64,000 nucleotides of DNA. It comes from Akebia trifoliata (taxonomy: Eukaryota; Streptophyta; Magnoliopsida; Ranunculales; Lardizabalaceae). Position 1 is the stretch's first letter, and the number at the start of each line of letters is the position of its first letter. The DNA is taken from the NCBI GenBank assembly GCA_017979445.1, contig CM030711.1:10075221-10139220 (forward strand), written 5' to 3'. The notes below the pieces were generated by a model. The model was not told the origin of the DNA, made no database searches, and saw only the letters and a list, made by a program, of their open reading frames with translations. Position numbers and translations under genes: made by a program. Positions 38,153 through 51,390 of the stretch are shown piece after piece.

Positions 38153-38980
38153 AAAAAACTTGAAAATTTCAGCAATATGTAGTAAACTTCAGTTAGTTGT
38201 CTTGAGCTAATTATAAACTTTAGTCTAGATTCTCAAAAATAATCATAGGCAACAACCAAATGAAATGTGAATATAGTGATGAAGCATCTATGCTGAAGAG
38301 AAAGGGAAGAGTACAAAGAAAATTTACAAGATCTTCAGTTGTTGTAGAGGTCTTTATATTGATCTTGCCAAAAGTTTTTGCAACACTAAATGTTTTTAGT
38401 AGCACAATGTTTCTAGTTTACTTGATCCATACCATGGAGCGACAGTGTGCAGGAGGTATTTGTGGCCTTAAAGAGTGTATATAGCATTGTTGACATCATG
38501 CAAACTAAAGAGTCGTCTTTTTGGTCAACTTATATAATTTTATTTTCTTGCCTTAGGAGTTTCTTCTCACTAACTGATTTTCCAGCACCAAAGTAATATC
38601 AGATGTAGACATCCCATTCTGTAGCAGCCTAACCTGACAATTGGTCGCCCCTGGACCTTTGTGTTCACAAAAGGCAGGCTTGATCACACCAGATTTGTGG
38701 CAGAATTGGATGTAACACTGAGGTGCAAGGATTGATATTTGACTAGCTTACACAAATCATGATGCATAGAGCTGCAAACCATTGGCTTGTACGAGGACAT
38801 TGTAAAATTGGAACGTTGGAATATATGTGCAGGTTTACAAATATCAAAAACAGAACCAAAGCAAGAGGAAGGCGAGGTGGGTGGTTAAATAGAGATGTAG
38901 TAAGATAATAGGACATGCCATGATTGAAGATTTAAGATAGAGTTGAGTGGTAAATATGATTCATGCTGCCAAACACTAGA
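38153..38980. other. Unrecognised DNA inside the CACTA complex
   Basis: No known coding sequence was identified on either strand. Given neighbouring captures, this may be an unrecognised gene or intron fragment. Confidence 0.35.
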
Positions 38981-39254
38981 TTTGTGGGTCTCCCCATGAA
39001 TGATAAGGGAGGAAGTGGTGTATATTTATACAAGGATCTAAATTCAGTTCAGAGCTTTTCTATGAAGCTGATTCATAGAATGCAACTCTGACTGCTATAT
39101 CTTTTTCTTATGAATAGAAACTTGTCTATTGATGATCCTTCAACAAAGCCATGGCTTCTGTCGATTGAAGTACGTTCGTAGTAAATAAAGCATAATTTGT
39201 TGTATATGCTTTTCCACAATTAGTACATAAAACATAATTATTTGAATAAATAAT

Positions 39255-40356
39255 TTATTTTTCTGTTGCACTTTACATTTGCAGATGGAACCTGGACAAA
39301 GTTCATCTGGTGAGAGGACAAAGTCGAAAAGAAAAAGAGGCCGCACTCAATGCCTCTCAGTACAGAATCTAAAGTCAGGAGAAAGGTTTGAAATAATGCG
39401 AGATAGTCATGGACAACCTGTGGGGAAGCATGTGGCTAAGCTCCAAAGATACTTGGGTATATTGGCTTTAGAGCAACAACAAATTGTGAGAGATGCTGAC
39501 GTGGAGAGACTCAAGGAATTGATCATTACTCTAATGAGAAAGGTAAATTCTCACCGATAATAGAATATGTTGTGTTTTAAAATATTTTATTAATAAATAA
39601 ATATTTATTTATATGACTAATTTGATTAATGTATATGAATTGTAGGTTGATGAGCAGCACAATCAACTCGACAATGATCAGTGTCCACAATAACAACCAT
39701 GATAGATAGCTTTTGTTTTTTGAATGATAAACATGGATTTATAAGCATCACAATGGATTTATAAGCATTGGCTCTTAATTCAATCGACTTATTATTTTGT
39801 TGTACTTGTCTCTTAACTAATTTGATTTACTAAGTAATTGAGTTTGATTGACAGGTTGTATAAAAATAGGTATTTAATTACAAATAATTTTAAAATAAAA
39901 GAAATTTAAAAAAATATAAATAAATAAATCTTATTAGCGGTGGCCATTACCGCCACTATAAGCATTCAAAATTGTATTTATAAATATGGTAAAAAAACTA
40001 ATTAGCGGCGGATTTTAACCATTACTATAGATCTCACTCATATCTATAGCGACAGTAATACACTATTAGCGGCGGTTTCTAACCGTCACTATAGGACTTA
40101 CTTATATCTATAGCGACGGTAATACAATATATTAGGGCGGTTTTTGATCGTCACTATAAGTTCCACTCATAACTATAGCTACAGTAATACAATCTATTAG
40201 CGGCGGTTTTTGACCGCCACTATAGGGCTCATATGGCCTTTAGCGACACCACCTATAGTGCGCGTTACACGTGGCCATCACTATTACTAATAGCGACGGT
40301 TTTTTGGTATTTGCGGCGGTTTTTAACCCCCGCTAAAAACCTAAAATTTTGTAGTG
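39255..40356. repeat. Right arm of a long CACTA inverted repeat
   Basis: Inverse match to 35091-36710, ending CTAAAATTTTGTAGTG. It carries a shortened TnpA-like gene and the same subterminal motif array. Confidence 0.85.
39285..39693 (+). CDS. Short TnpA-like protein, internally deleted
   Basis: Exons 39285-39542 and 39646-39693 join in frame to about 101 residues. The start (MEPGQSSSGERTKSKRKRGR) matches the left-arm gene, but after YLGILA the protein jumps to a C-terminal helical tail (LEQQQIVRDADVERLKELI) and stops at QCPQ. The central family domain is missing. The frame has no stop, so a small product is possible, but no function can be assigned. Confidence 0.55.
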
Positions 40357-41271
40357 TATATGTTAATTGTTTAATTTTAATTTTGAATTAGATATTAAAT
40401 TTTAATTGTTTAGCTTTGAATTGGATTTTAATTGTTTAATTGTGAATTTTAAATTTTATTTGTTTAATTTTAAGTTTTAATTGTTTAATTTTGAATTAGA
40501 TGTTAATTGTTGTACTTTTAAGTTTTAATTGTTTAATTTTTTATTTGATTTTAATCTTAAGTTTTAATTGTTTAATTTTTTATTTGATTTTAATTTTAAA
40601 TTTTAAGTTTTAATTGTTTAATTTTATATTCGATTTTAATTTTTATCATAGTTTCCTAAGGATCGAGATCTCTAAGTTGAGTTTGGAGGTCAAGGGGTAT
40701 TTCGGTCATTTTTATGATATTTCTTAAATTTCTCTGTTTTCATCGGTTTGGGTCTCGTTAGACTCGAAATCATAATCTGAGTGCAATGGAAGCACTTTCA
40801 AGGTCTTTTAGAGGTCCAAAATTTATTCGGGGTATTTTCGTCATTTTGTCGATTTTTGCAAATTTTTACGAATTCTGGCGTGAGGCTTCTTTTAGTCCCA
40901 ACGTGATTATTTCTATGTTTCAAAGTCGTATTTTCCTAGCTTAGCGAGGTCTCTAGGTCATCGAACTATATAGCGAACCTAAGCGTACGTGCTTGCTAAA
41001 TCGAATGTAACCTAAGCGTACGTGCTTGATAAATCGAATGTAACCTAAGCGTACGTGCTTGCTAAATCGAATGTAAGGTGTAGCGATCCTAGGCGTGCGT
41101 AAAATTCTATGTCGAGTCGTAACGAGTAGGGGAGATGAAAAGAGTGGAAACGAAGGGAATCAGAGACAGTACTCATAAGCCTTTGAGTTCTTCGCGATCA
41201 TCATTAGGAATTCACGGTAACCGGTGACGAATTGTTGAATTAGGCAGATGCAAAAATGGGGTGTCTACAAA
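40357..41271. mobile_element. LTR-like repeat, third segment
   Basis: Resumes the host repeat after the CACTA complex. It ends with GGCAGATGCAAAAATGGGG and TGTCTACA; the same end occurs in inverse orientation at 53695. Includes a 33-bp tandem repeat and blocks such as AATTCTGGCGTGAGGC that have counterparts at 53700-54240. Confidence 0.65.
40978..41076. repeat. 33-bp tandem repeat, three copies
   Basis: Unit CCTAAGCGTACGTGCTTGCT plus AAATCGAATGTAA, three copies with one substitution. The related LTR at 53695 keeps only a single diverged unit, so the expansion is specific to this copy. Confidence 0.92.
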
Positions 41272-43561
41272 TTGGTTATTGTGTTTTCTTGGTTATGATG
41301 AATTGGAGAGAGAGAGAGAGATATATATATATATATGAAAAAACAGAAAATTGGAAAAAAAAAATTATATTATTTTATATATTAATGATTTGTTTTTGTA
41401 CTTTGAATGAGAATTCAATTTGAAAACAATACTTTTGGGTTGTTTGATTTGTTAGGAATTGAAATTAAATATGTGGATGGTTTCATTATGCATGTTTTTT
41501 GGTTAACAATTTATTAGAATTACAAAAGGGTAATATTGTCAAAATGACCATTATGTTTTAAAATTATATTTGTAATTAGAAGCTCTTATAAATTATAAAC
41601 AAACAACTTTTCCAGATTTCAGATTTCAGACTTCAGAAGTGTTACCAAACTTACCCTAAAAAGAAATTAAATAGTTTTTTGTTAATATGAGTTTTTCCAT
41701 AAAATCTAAAAGAATGTTGTGGTCGACTATCAATGTGATAATCCATGTGGGCGCAACGACCCTAATTAAGATTTGAAATCTTATTTAAGTTAATAAGAAA
41801 AGTATTTTTTAATATATATTTTTATATTATATCTTTAATAATAATGAGCCAAAGTAGTTCGCTAGATAGAGTGAGTCTTTGTCTTGATTTTCGTATTCAT
41901 TAATTTAACATTTGACAGTAAAGAGTTTGTTGAACCCAACTTTTGTGGTCCATCCCTTTGATTACATATTTTTCTTAGAATTTAATTTTCATCCCGAATA
42001 TGGTGCCTATTCACTCCCTTGCATCCAAGTAGTCCAGACAAAGGATGTTACATTCTATGATCAATACCATTCATTTCAATGGGATCTATAAGACCCTGAG
42101 TTTAGGCCTAAAACGTCTTATATAAATTAAAAGATTAAAATATCCCCATAAAACACTTCTAATGAAAATCTTTAAGAAAGCAACAAAAATTACACGAACA
42201 TGGTGAATAATGAGACAAGATAAAACACATGACACGAATGAAAAATGAAAAAGTCATCAAGAAAATATGTTGATAGAGAGAATGAAACAATTCAAAAGGA
42301 TTTGGATAGGAAGTGAATGACCAAAAAAGGAGCTTGCCAACGATGGTATCCACCACGATGGACACTCCCACACTACCTCCTCAATCTTTAGTGTCGAATA
42401 GTTCTGAATACTTGTATAGACTAATAAAAATTATTTAAATTCCCTCTTTTCCAAGATATAGCAAAAACTCCTAGTTTTCTGTTCCAAAAGTATATGTCTT
42501 CAAGCTCTATAACCATTATAGGAAATTATTTTTAGAGTTGTGTTGAAGTGACTTTAAAATTTGACATTGATTCACACTTGGTTGACTTGGAGGTGTGGTT
42601 GAAACCATAGATGATTTCCTCTTATATCTCAATGCAAAGCATTTATGGTTCCGTACACACATCCGCATCAGAAATGTGTGAATCAATGTGAATTTTGAAG
42701 TCACTCTAGTATTATTCTTATTTTTAACCAATTCAACATCAACTTCATTGTTTCCCAACTTTACTATGATATCTTATTAAAAGTTAAAGATGAGGAAATA
42801 ATTTTTTATTCAAAAGGATGAAGATGTTTGATTTTGAGAAGAAAAATCAATGATTGTTTTTGCTAAACTTGATGACGAGAAGGCATTTTGATAATTTTCC
42901 ATTAATGGATCAGATAAGACCAAGATCATTTGAAGTTCGCGCTTCAACCAACGAATGTTGGGTGTAGTAGTCAGGGCCACCCTCTACAAATTGGAGGTCT
43001 TGAGTTCAAGGACCCTCATCGGTAGGGTGGCAATGGGTCGGGTCATGTCATGTCGTGTCGTGTTGAGGTAAAGGTGTTATGAATAGTATACTTAACCCAA
43101 CCCATATATAACCCGTTCAATAAAATTCGAATCTTTATTGGGAAAAATTAGTTTCGTTTTCACCACCAAAAATTAAATACCATTACTAAAAAAAAAGTCG
43201 CATAACACATAAACAATGTTCAATGGTGAAAAATAATGTTTTTTTGAATTTTGTCTTTAACAATCATGTGGCTTCATATCATGTTTTTGGATTTCATAAG
43301 GTGATGTGGTAAAAAAAAAAAAAAATCCTTACTAACTTAGAGATGAAAGTGTTTATTATTATTATTATTATTGGCCAAGTAAAATCTATTTCATTATCAC
43401 ATAAGAGATAAGGTTTTGCCCAAGCACTAGACGAAAATTGACAAATAGCAATGGCATTTAGTGACAGCCCATTTTTTTCGATAATTGTAGAACAATTTAG
43501 CTACGAAAAGTGGATCGTTGTTGAGTTTTTTTTTTTTCCTCGTGGTTGACCAAAACCTCTT

Positions 43562-43625
<64 letters not shown>

Positions 43626-45970
43626 GTATTGATCTCTTCTGGTTCTTCTTAGACTAATCAAACTTGCTAAGATCTAGGATTTCCCATCAAGGTAACTGTG
43701 TGTGTGTGTGTGGTGGTGGATCCCGCATTTGTTGAAGAGGAGAAGGGTTGATTTTATTGTTCCTACTTGATTCAATCGATCTAGGGTATTCAATTCCACA
43801 AACCCTAAGATCGAAATTTGCTTCTTCAACAGGTGCTACTGTTACGAGGGTTTTCTACTTCGATCATCTGCTGCAATCACCAATCACCTTCAGGCATAGA
43901 TCGATTCTTCTCACACTTAAATTGATTGAGAGACAAAAAATTTGATCCTCTTGTTCTTTTTTTTCTTGTCTTCTCTGCAATAAAACATATTTAGTGTTTG
44001 ATGGTCTGATGAACACCATTCAATTAATTATATTGGGACAAAAATCAATAGTCCAATTTGTAGCTAGCCTTTTAAATTGAAAAATGGAACACCAACTAAA
44101 GTTGTAAAAAATCATAAGAGGCGTACACTGTGGCCAATGAATTAATTTCATTTCCACCTTACCCATAAAAATTGGATGAAAGACAATCTGCAGAAGATAC
44201 CATAAATACAATTTAAAATTAGATATGTTTGATCACTGATTATTGAATGATTTTCCTGTTTCTGTGCCAGTGCCTAACTGTCATGGTACAGGCCAGTGAA
44301 CTATCTTCAAGAAATAGCATTTTTAATATTGGGCCATTGGAAGATGCATTTATATATATAGACTGAAAGCTGATTTTCAAAAATAATTCACTTATCCACA
44401 CTTTTCATTTTAGGAGGAACCCAATTATGTGTTTTTATAAATTATTTGGTGCATGGAAATATCTCTGATTTAAATTCCCAATAACTCTGTTAAAAAAAAA
44501 AAATTGGACAAGCATTGTCACTATTACGTAGGAAAAGGAAGTATGTAGATAAGAGTAGAGGGTCCTAAGGAAATAGGTAGAAATTTAATATTGTTTCTTA
44601 AAAATGATGCAATGGTCGTAATCACTAACCAATGTTAATTTCTGTTTAGAGGATATTGAAGGTGAAAATATCCATCAAAGTGCATGCAATTAGTGATATT
44701 ATTTCAGATATCCCTTCTAATGAGTATTTATGGAGAAAATGTTGACATAAGCAAATCAAGGGTTCTCCACACCCTAGGTATATATATTCGGAACCAATCT
44801 TCCATTATCGTTCCTATTTCTACCAAGATAATGATTGTTGCAAGCAAGTTTGGTTGTCAATTGTTAAGGTCCTAGTTATTAGCTATAGATTAAAGTTTGA
44901 TGAATTTTTGGTCAAGTCTTTCAAAAATGATCTTCTATGTATTATTAGGGGGGCAACTTGGTCCAGTGCAAATCGAGAATCGAACCAAACTGATAGCTTT
45001 GGGGTGGTTTGGAACAAGTTGTAGTTTGATTATAGGTTAAGAAAATGGAGAACTGATCAATTTGGTTTGGTTCTCAGATCAAGCTTGTATAGAACTGAAT
45101 CAAACCGAGAACCAAATATATTAGGAGTTAGTACATCAATTAATGATCTTTTTATTCGTAACTACAAGTTAGCTATTCTGAATTGATATGACTTTGGGAT
45201 AAATAATTTATTTTCAAAATTTTCTAATGGAATCTGCCTTTGGGTTTTTACATCTCCCCACAGGTGTTTTAGTATGACCCACTGGTGTGCTACATAGGCC
45301 ATTCATTCTCTTAATTTGAGTTTTTTCTTTGAGGGCTTTTCATAGGTTCAGCCTTCCAGAATTTGAACCTCAGAGAAGTGTGCAAAGGTCTTTTCCCCTT
45401 ATTTTTCTTTCTACGGAAGTAGGAAAAAAAAGGGAAAAATGGACTTCCATTCTTAGAAATTTGGAGGAAAAACAGATTTCATTTTTTGAGAAGTGGAGTC
45501 TTGGGGTTGGCCCCAGATCAGTGATGTTGTGTGGTGGAATGCATGCATAGTTTCTGAAATGCTAATGCATCAAGTTAGGCTAGATTGGACTTTTACATCT
45601 CTTTACATAAATTATTCCAAATAATCAAAATTTATCACGATCTTGTAAAAGTGAAGCATACTTACATGTTTTATGGATAGAACAGATTTAAGTCACTCTT
45701 CTACATATAAGCATTTTCTAATATATTCTAATTTCCACTCCAATAATACTAGATAAGTTTTATTGATACAGGCTTTGGTGTTTCTTTTAAGCAGGTTGGT
45801 TTCAAGATGTTTTTAGGTTTCATAGCATCTGTGACCAATTGGGACTTCGATGGAATGAGTTGCAGCCTTGTTTGGAGGATAACCCACTAGTAAACTTTGT
45901 CGAGCTTCCTAATACATGCCAAGGCCTATGTTATTGCAATATGTTGTGCTACGTGCAGCTATTATGATGA
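41272..45970. other. Intergenic repeats, no gene recognised
   Basis: Contains a MITE at 42540-42712, a possible tRNA-like SINE start near 42955-43030, (ATT)n near 43357, and a (CT)n-(TA)n microsatellite at about 43564-43625. Short open frames after the microsatellite (for example 43748-43945) resemble no family I know. Confidence 0.4.
42540..42712. mobile_element. MITE with GTGACTTCAAAATT-type inverted ends
   Basis: The left arm GAAGTGACTTTAAAATTTGA and TTGATTCACAC pairs with the right arm GTGTGAATCAATGTGAATTT and GAAGTCACTCT. Inner arms around AAACCATAGATGATTTCC also partly pair. No coding capacity. Confidence 0.75.
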
Positions 45971-46198
45971 ATAGTACGGAAAAGAGAAAATAAGAAAATA
46001 AAAATAATAATAAATCACACAGATTTAACCTGGTTCGACGGTGTGCCTACATCCATAGGAGTGAGGGATTGAATTTTCACTATATATCAAATTAGGGTTA
46101 CATCATATGAATTTATAGTAAATCCTAGCCGTACAAGAGGTATTAAAAAGTTTCAATAATACTCCTGTACCGTACTGCGGGGCGTTGCCCCCATACCC
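45971..46198 (-). mobile_element. Copia-type LTR, distal part
   Basis: Carries the LTR-like block with AACCTGGTTCGACGGTGTGC. On the minus strand it continues the LTR that begins near 53096 and is split by the CACTA element at 46199-52946, with CCC on both sides. Confidence 0.6.
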
Positions 46199-46319
46199 CA
46201 CTACGTGAAAATCTCCTATTTTAACTAAAAAATTTGTTGGGCCTGGCCCGTCAAATTTTGATACCCAAATTCCGCGGCCTACGGACCACGTTTCCAAATC
46301 TCAAGCTCGATCTCACTCT

Positions 46320-46600
46320 CAATCAACCGATCTCATCTCTCTCTCATTCTCTGTGTCTCTTTCTCACTGTCTCTTTCTCTCTGCGTCTCTCTCACAATCA
46401 TCGATCTCTCTCTCTCTCTCTCTCGATCGACATCGCTCTTTATCTCTCTCTCTCTCCCGATCGACCTCCCCATCTCTTTCTCACAGTCGCTCTCTTGATC
46501 GATCGACCTCTCCATCTCTCTCTCTCGATCGATCTTTCTTTCGATCTGTCTCCCTCAATCGATCTCATCTCCCACTTTATTTGATCGATCGATCTTGATC
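46320..46600. repeat. CT-rich and GATCGATC low-complexity block
   Basis: CTCTCT runs alternate with GATCGATC units just inside the left end of the CACTA element. Long Ser/Leu and Arg/Glu frames here are compositional. Confidence 0.85.
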
Positions 46601-48796
46601 GAGAACTTCTTTCGAACACTAGTTATCAGATTTGTTTCTAGAACTTCTTTCCAACCCTAGAAATCAGTAGATCTAGTTCTGAAAATCGAAATATTTTTTA
46701 TCAATCAAGGCGTGAATGAGGGGCATCTGAAGATCGACTACAAAAGACAAACGATATGCTGAGTCGGGGATCGAATAACCGATTAAATAGTTTGGTTATC
46801 CGATCCCAAGTTTCTCATGCTCTCTATGTTCGCTACAATGGCTGTGATTTATGTCGCCAGCCGGTGAGTTTCCAATCTTATTCGCATTTCTGTTCGATCG
46901 ATTTCACTTTTTGTTGTTATGGTTTTTATATATCGGTGTTCAAATGAAATCTGTTTAATTTAGGCATATCTGAATCTTAAGTTAAATTATTTTTTGAAAA
47001 TTTGAATTGGCTATTATGTAATTTTAGGCCTTGTTTGATTTCCACTTTTCGATGCCAAATTGATGATCCAAACTCGTTTGAAATCTCTTATCTGTTCTTC
47101 TAAACAAAGTCAGATCATGTCAGTCCTAAGCTATTTGCTGTTAGTACCCAGCACTTGTACACTATCCATCTCAAGCTGCAAAAACTCTCTAATCAAATAT
47201 GTTGGTTCCTAGATTGCTATTTAGCCTTCAGTTATGGCCAAGATAGTTTTCCTAACACTTCAAAGTTGTGTTCTACACCCACGATGTACCTGCATATATT
47301 TGCCATACATAGGCAACATAATTATCAAGTCTCAGTCCATCAGAATGCAGTCTCATTTTATATTCATGACATAGTAACTAATGTTGAAATAGTTGGTGAT
47401 GAGTATATAGCGTTATTAAGGACATATATGATATAATTTGTAAGTGATGTTGGAATAGTTGGTGACAAGACAGGGGTCTTTTTGGTTACAGTAGGTTTGC
47501 ATTAGAGTTCAGTCCCAATTTCATACCATTTTGCACTAGTTATGAGTCAATTAACTACTTATATTTATGGGGAGGTCCCTTATGTTTTCTTTGTAGATGA
47601 TGCATTGTTGGTTAATGAAACTGGAGGGGGTTAAATTTAAAACAAGAATCGTGGAGGGATAGCATATAAACTAACGGTTCTAAGATAACAAGGTCTAAGA
47701 CAATATATACGCAACACAACTTTGGTAAGAACTCTCTTGGGGATTAGGCATTAGTTAAAATTGATGACAAAAAATACCCTAAAGGGACCACTTTTCTATT
47801 TCGGTTATTGTACTTGGAAATAGAGATACTGATGAGAATTAGTGCTACGTAAATCAAGGTGAGAAGCACTTCTAGAGTCTTATGTGATCTCAGTGTACTG
47901 ACCAAACTACAGGAATAATAATACGAGACACCTGTATGACTAGCTGTGCAGCATGGAGTTGAGTATTGGGAAGTTAAGAAATGTGTTCATAGAATAGATG
48001 AGGATAAAGAATTTTAGATTGGTGAGTGGTAAGTATAGGAAAAGACTAAATTAAAAAAAAAAAAAAAAAAACTAAATAAAGTTAGTATATTTGAAGGAAT
48101 TCATGAATAGCCCCAAATATAATAACAGCCCAATGAAAGTAGCCCTATGGTGAAGGTTAATAAAAATATTGTGCTTGGCCCTCCTAGTGCGCCTTTGAAT
48201 CAGAAATCTGTGATTGTACACATTCGTCACTATTATCTTTTTAGTTTATGATACATTAATTATTTCAGTGATTCACGATCCTCGTAAATGCATAAAAATG
48301 ACCTGAGACTAAGTTCAATTGTCCCAATCCCACGCACCTTGCTTGGGTCAAACATCACTCTAAAAAATCATGAATAAGCAAACCAAGAAACAATGTATAA
48401 AAGTAGTTTGAGCTTACTTTTGAGGCCTATAAGCCGGGGAGTGGTGTTGGAATGTTTCCACCCTTTCCTTTAGTAGCATCTTTCCATTTCTATAGTGGGC
48501 ATGGTTTCAAGAGATCGTTGTTGATTAGCTTTCAAACTCAATTTGGGTTAAGAAGTAATACTCACAAGCAAGAGAGTAAAAACCTTTTGCCTGCCTTTAA
48601 TTTTATTTATTATTTAATTCTTTGTAACGTACGGGTTCTTCTCTCATAGCTAAAGAGGGTAAGATAAAGTCTTACTTGAAGTATAAATTAAGAGGATGTT
48701 TTGGGGAGAGGTGGCATGGTTTAATGTTAATGATGCAACTGTAATTTTATTATTACAATGTTAATGATGCAACTGTATAGTTATATTTTATTCTAT

Positions 48797-48932
48797 TTTG
48801 AAGTACCAACTTGGCTAAAGGGTAAGATGTGTAGAGTGTTGTTCCCACGTACTAGGTTCAAACCCTCTTGAACCCAACTTCATTTGCTAACCTCTAACTT
48901 TACACAACTATATTAAAAAAAAAAAAAAAATC
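48797..48932 (+). mobile_element. tRNA-derived SINE with poly-A tail
   Basis: Has a pol III box A-like TGGCTAAAGGGTAAG and a box B-like AGGTTCAAACCC, ending in A16. The 9-bp target duplication TTATTCTAT lies at 48788-48796 and 48933-48941. About 136 bases long, nested inside the CACTA element. Confidence 0.85.
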
Positions 48933-49439
48933 TTATTCTATCTAAATGTTAATTCACTTGCATCCAATATCTATCTTTTGTGAACAGATAATATTCCCTT
49001 AGGTTGAGTAATATCTTTTCTTGGATATTCTTTTTGTAGGTATGAACGCTTTCTTAAAATCATGATTCTAAGCGTTCTTAAAAACACACATCAGCCAGTA
49101 AAGTTTTGGTTCATAAAGAACTATCTTTCTCCTCAGTTTAAGGTTTTGTTCTTCTTTAGTCGATCTTTGGTTTTGTTAAAATTTTCATTAAGGCATGCAA
49201 TCAGAGTATTGTCTTATTTATGATATTCATACTAAAAAAATGGCTAAGTTGTCTAATGAGTAGTCATTCTCTGGTTTCATTCAGAATGTCATACCGTATA
49301 TGGCATGAGAAGATCGATTTGAATATGAGCTCATCACCTACAAGTGGCCTACATGGCTGCATAAGCAGAAAGAAAAGCAGTGGATTATCTGGGCATATAA
49401 AATCCTGTTTCTTGATGTTACAGAAGAACTTTGCTTGGA

Positions 49440-51390
49440 CATCAGGGATAGCAAATTAACAAGATTATTGAGGGATTCTTTGGGAGGGTAAACAAAGACG
49501 TGCATAATTGCCACTATATCCCCTTCTATTTACTGTTTGGAAGAGACACTCAGCACCTTAGATTATGCATACCACGCTAAAAATATCAAGAACAAGCCTG
49601 AGGTCAGTTTATTTGATTGGCATTGGTTGGTAGTGGTACCATTCTTTCTTTTTTGCTCTTGAACTGTCTTTCCTTGGATCCACCTCTACTGTTCTGACCT
49701 ATTCGCACTATTTCCAAGTTAATCAGAAGATGATGAAATCTACGATGATCAAGGATTTGTGCACTGAGATTGATCGCCTTAAGCAAGGTGAGTGCTTCCT
49801 TGTTCGGGTGATTGATTATAGTTTCATTTGATCTTTTCTCTTGTTTATCTCTCAAATTATAAAGAGTATTATGTAAGTGCTTTAATTAACAATTATTCTT
49901 AAGCAATTGAATGCTTAGGTAAGGTTTTATCAAAACTAGGATCTCATTTATACAATTATGCTTTACGTTTTCTAATCAGAGGTGTATGCTGCAAGAGAGA
50001 AGAATGGCATCTATATACCACGAGATCGTTATCTACAAGAAGAAGCTGAAAAGAAGGTTTGATTCTTACCATGTAATTCATCTTTAATGTATTCTCTCTC
50101 GAAGTTCCTAATGAGAGGGACATTTCAACTTTGTTCTCCAGGCTATGTCTGAGAAAATAGAATGCATGGAACTTGATTCAGAGTCCAAGGACAAGGTACA
50201 ATCCACAATCTCTGTATTTGGTTTTTTTATTTGTCTTTTTGGTTACTATATGTATAGATTTAACCAGCTAATTGTATATCGTGAGCAGCAAGTAATGGGA
50301 CTTCAAGAACTTTACAACTCTTAGCAACTGTTGACCGCAGAATTAAGTGAAAAACTTCAAAAGACTCAGGTGACTTGTTGTATAGTCATTCTCTTGACCT
50401 TCTTTTAAGCTTTGCCTCAATGCAAGAAATTAAAGTCTTTGCTGTTGCCTGTATGTGTCCATAGAAAAAACTCGAGAACACTGAACATGCATTGTTCGAT
50501 CTAGAGGATAGATATAGACAGGCCAACTCAACGATTAAAGAAAAGGAATTCTTAATCTTTAATCTCCTCAGATCAGGTGAGTAAAGTTCCATCACTTTCC
50601 TTCAGCACCCTTTCCTAATTGTTTTATGAAATGGTGTTTCTTTTTTGTTTCCTTCGAGAACTTCCATGTTAGGCTTGAATTTTGGAAAAAAATATTTTGA
50701 GATGTTTTGGCATTGATATTTTTATCTGTCACTCATTATTTGGATTGGATGAAGGGTGCGTGAAAAGGTTGTAATCGATTGGAACATTTAGTTAACAACT
50801 TAGTTTAGCTTTAAGTACATGTTGACCATTCCATTGGTTTTTCACACTCATCACATCTGTATCTACTTTACATAGTTTGAACCAGTACCCTTAATTCAAA
50901 TAGCTTCCATCTTGCTAGGGGTGTTGGACAGTTGCCATCTTGCTAGGGGTGTTGGACAGTTGCCATCTTGCATTGGTCCTCACTCTGTCTTTCCTCCCTC
51001 AGTGACATTTATTGTTTATTTTTCAGAGAAAGCACTCATGGAGCGGGCATTTGAGCTTCGATCAGAGCTAGAGAATGCAACATCTGATGTGTCTGGATTG
51101 TTTGCCAAAATTGGTTTGTGTCCATGTTTTGAAGTACACAATTTTGGGTATATCTTACTAAAAGATAAGGCATGAAGATTGCCTATAAACTTTTGCAATG
51201 TGATTGGTGTGTAGAACGCAAGGATAAAATAGAAGATGGAAACAGAACTCTTGTTCAGAAATTCCAGTCTCAATTGACTCAACAACTTGAGGTCTTGCAT
51301 AAGATTGTTGTAGCTCCATAATGCCGCATGAACACCAATTAAAAGAAATGGAAGAAGATATGCAGTCGTTCGTTTCCACAAAAGCAGATG
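49440..51390 (+). pseudogene. Kinesin-5 (BimC/KRP125-type) fragment
   Basis: Exons read 49440-49602 ([33 protein letters not shown]), 49717-49787 (NQKMMKST), 49980-50056 (EVYAAREKNGIYIPRDRY), 50142-50195, 50289-50369, 50465-50576, 51027-51113 and 51215 to about 51390. They cover the end of the motor domain, neck linker and start of the stalk of a spindle kinesin-5. The ATP-binding half of the motor is absent. Stops occur at 49489 (where the conserved Lys after SLGG belongs), at 50322, and in the last exon after HKIVVAP. Introns and splice sites are kept, so it was captured as genomic DNA. It runs straight into the cytochrome b561 fragment. Confidence 0.88.

Larger units (their letters stand above)
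34354..39180. repeat. Pair of direct repeats, about 200 bp, 4.6 kb apart
   Basis: 34354-34552 and 38981-39180 are nearly identical, sharing GTGGGTCTCCCCATGAATG at the start and GATGATCCTTCAACA near the end. They bracket the inner CACTA termini and one TnpA-like arm, so they record a duplication made during assembly of the complex. Confidence 0.9.

Noticed and set aside
37636..38175. 179-residue open frame on the minus strand
   Set aside because: It spans GA-rich and A-rich low-complexity DNA and a CACTA terminus, and has no domain-like pattern.
40978..41076. CRISPR-like array
   Set aside because: Units are directly adjacent without spacers in a plant LTR. It is a plain tandem repeat.
42955..43030. 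Possible tRNA gene or SINE head
   Set aside because: Box A- and box B-like motifs are present (GAGTTCAAGGACC), but no cloverleaf, poly-A tail or target duplication could be made out. Left unannotated.
43748..43945. Short gene after the CT/TA microsatellite
   Set aside because: The 65-codon frame has no recognisable domain or homologous copy in the window, and splice context is unclear.
46234..46598. Ser/Leu-rich and Arg/Glu-rich open frames
   Set aside because: They come from CTCTCT and GATCGATC simple repeats open on both strands.
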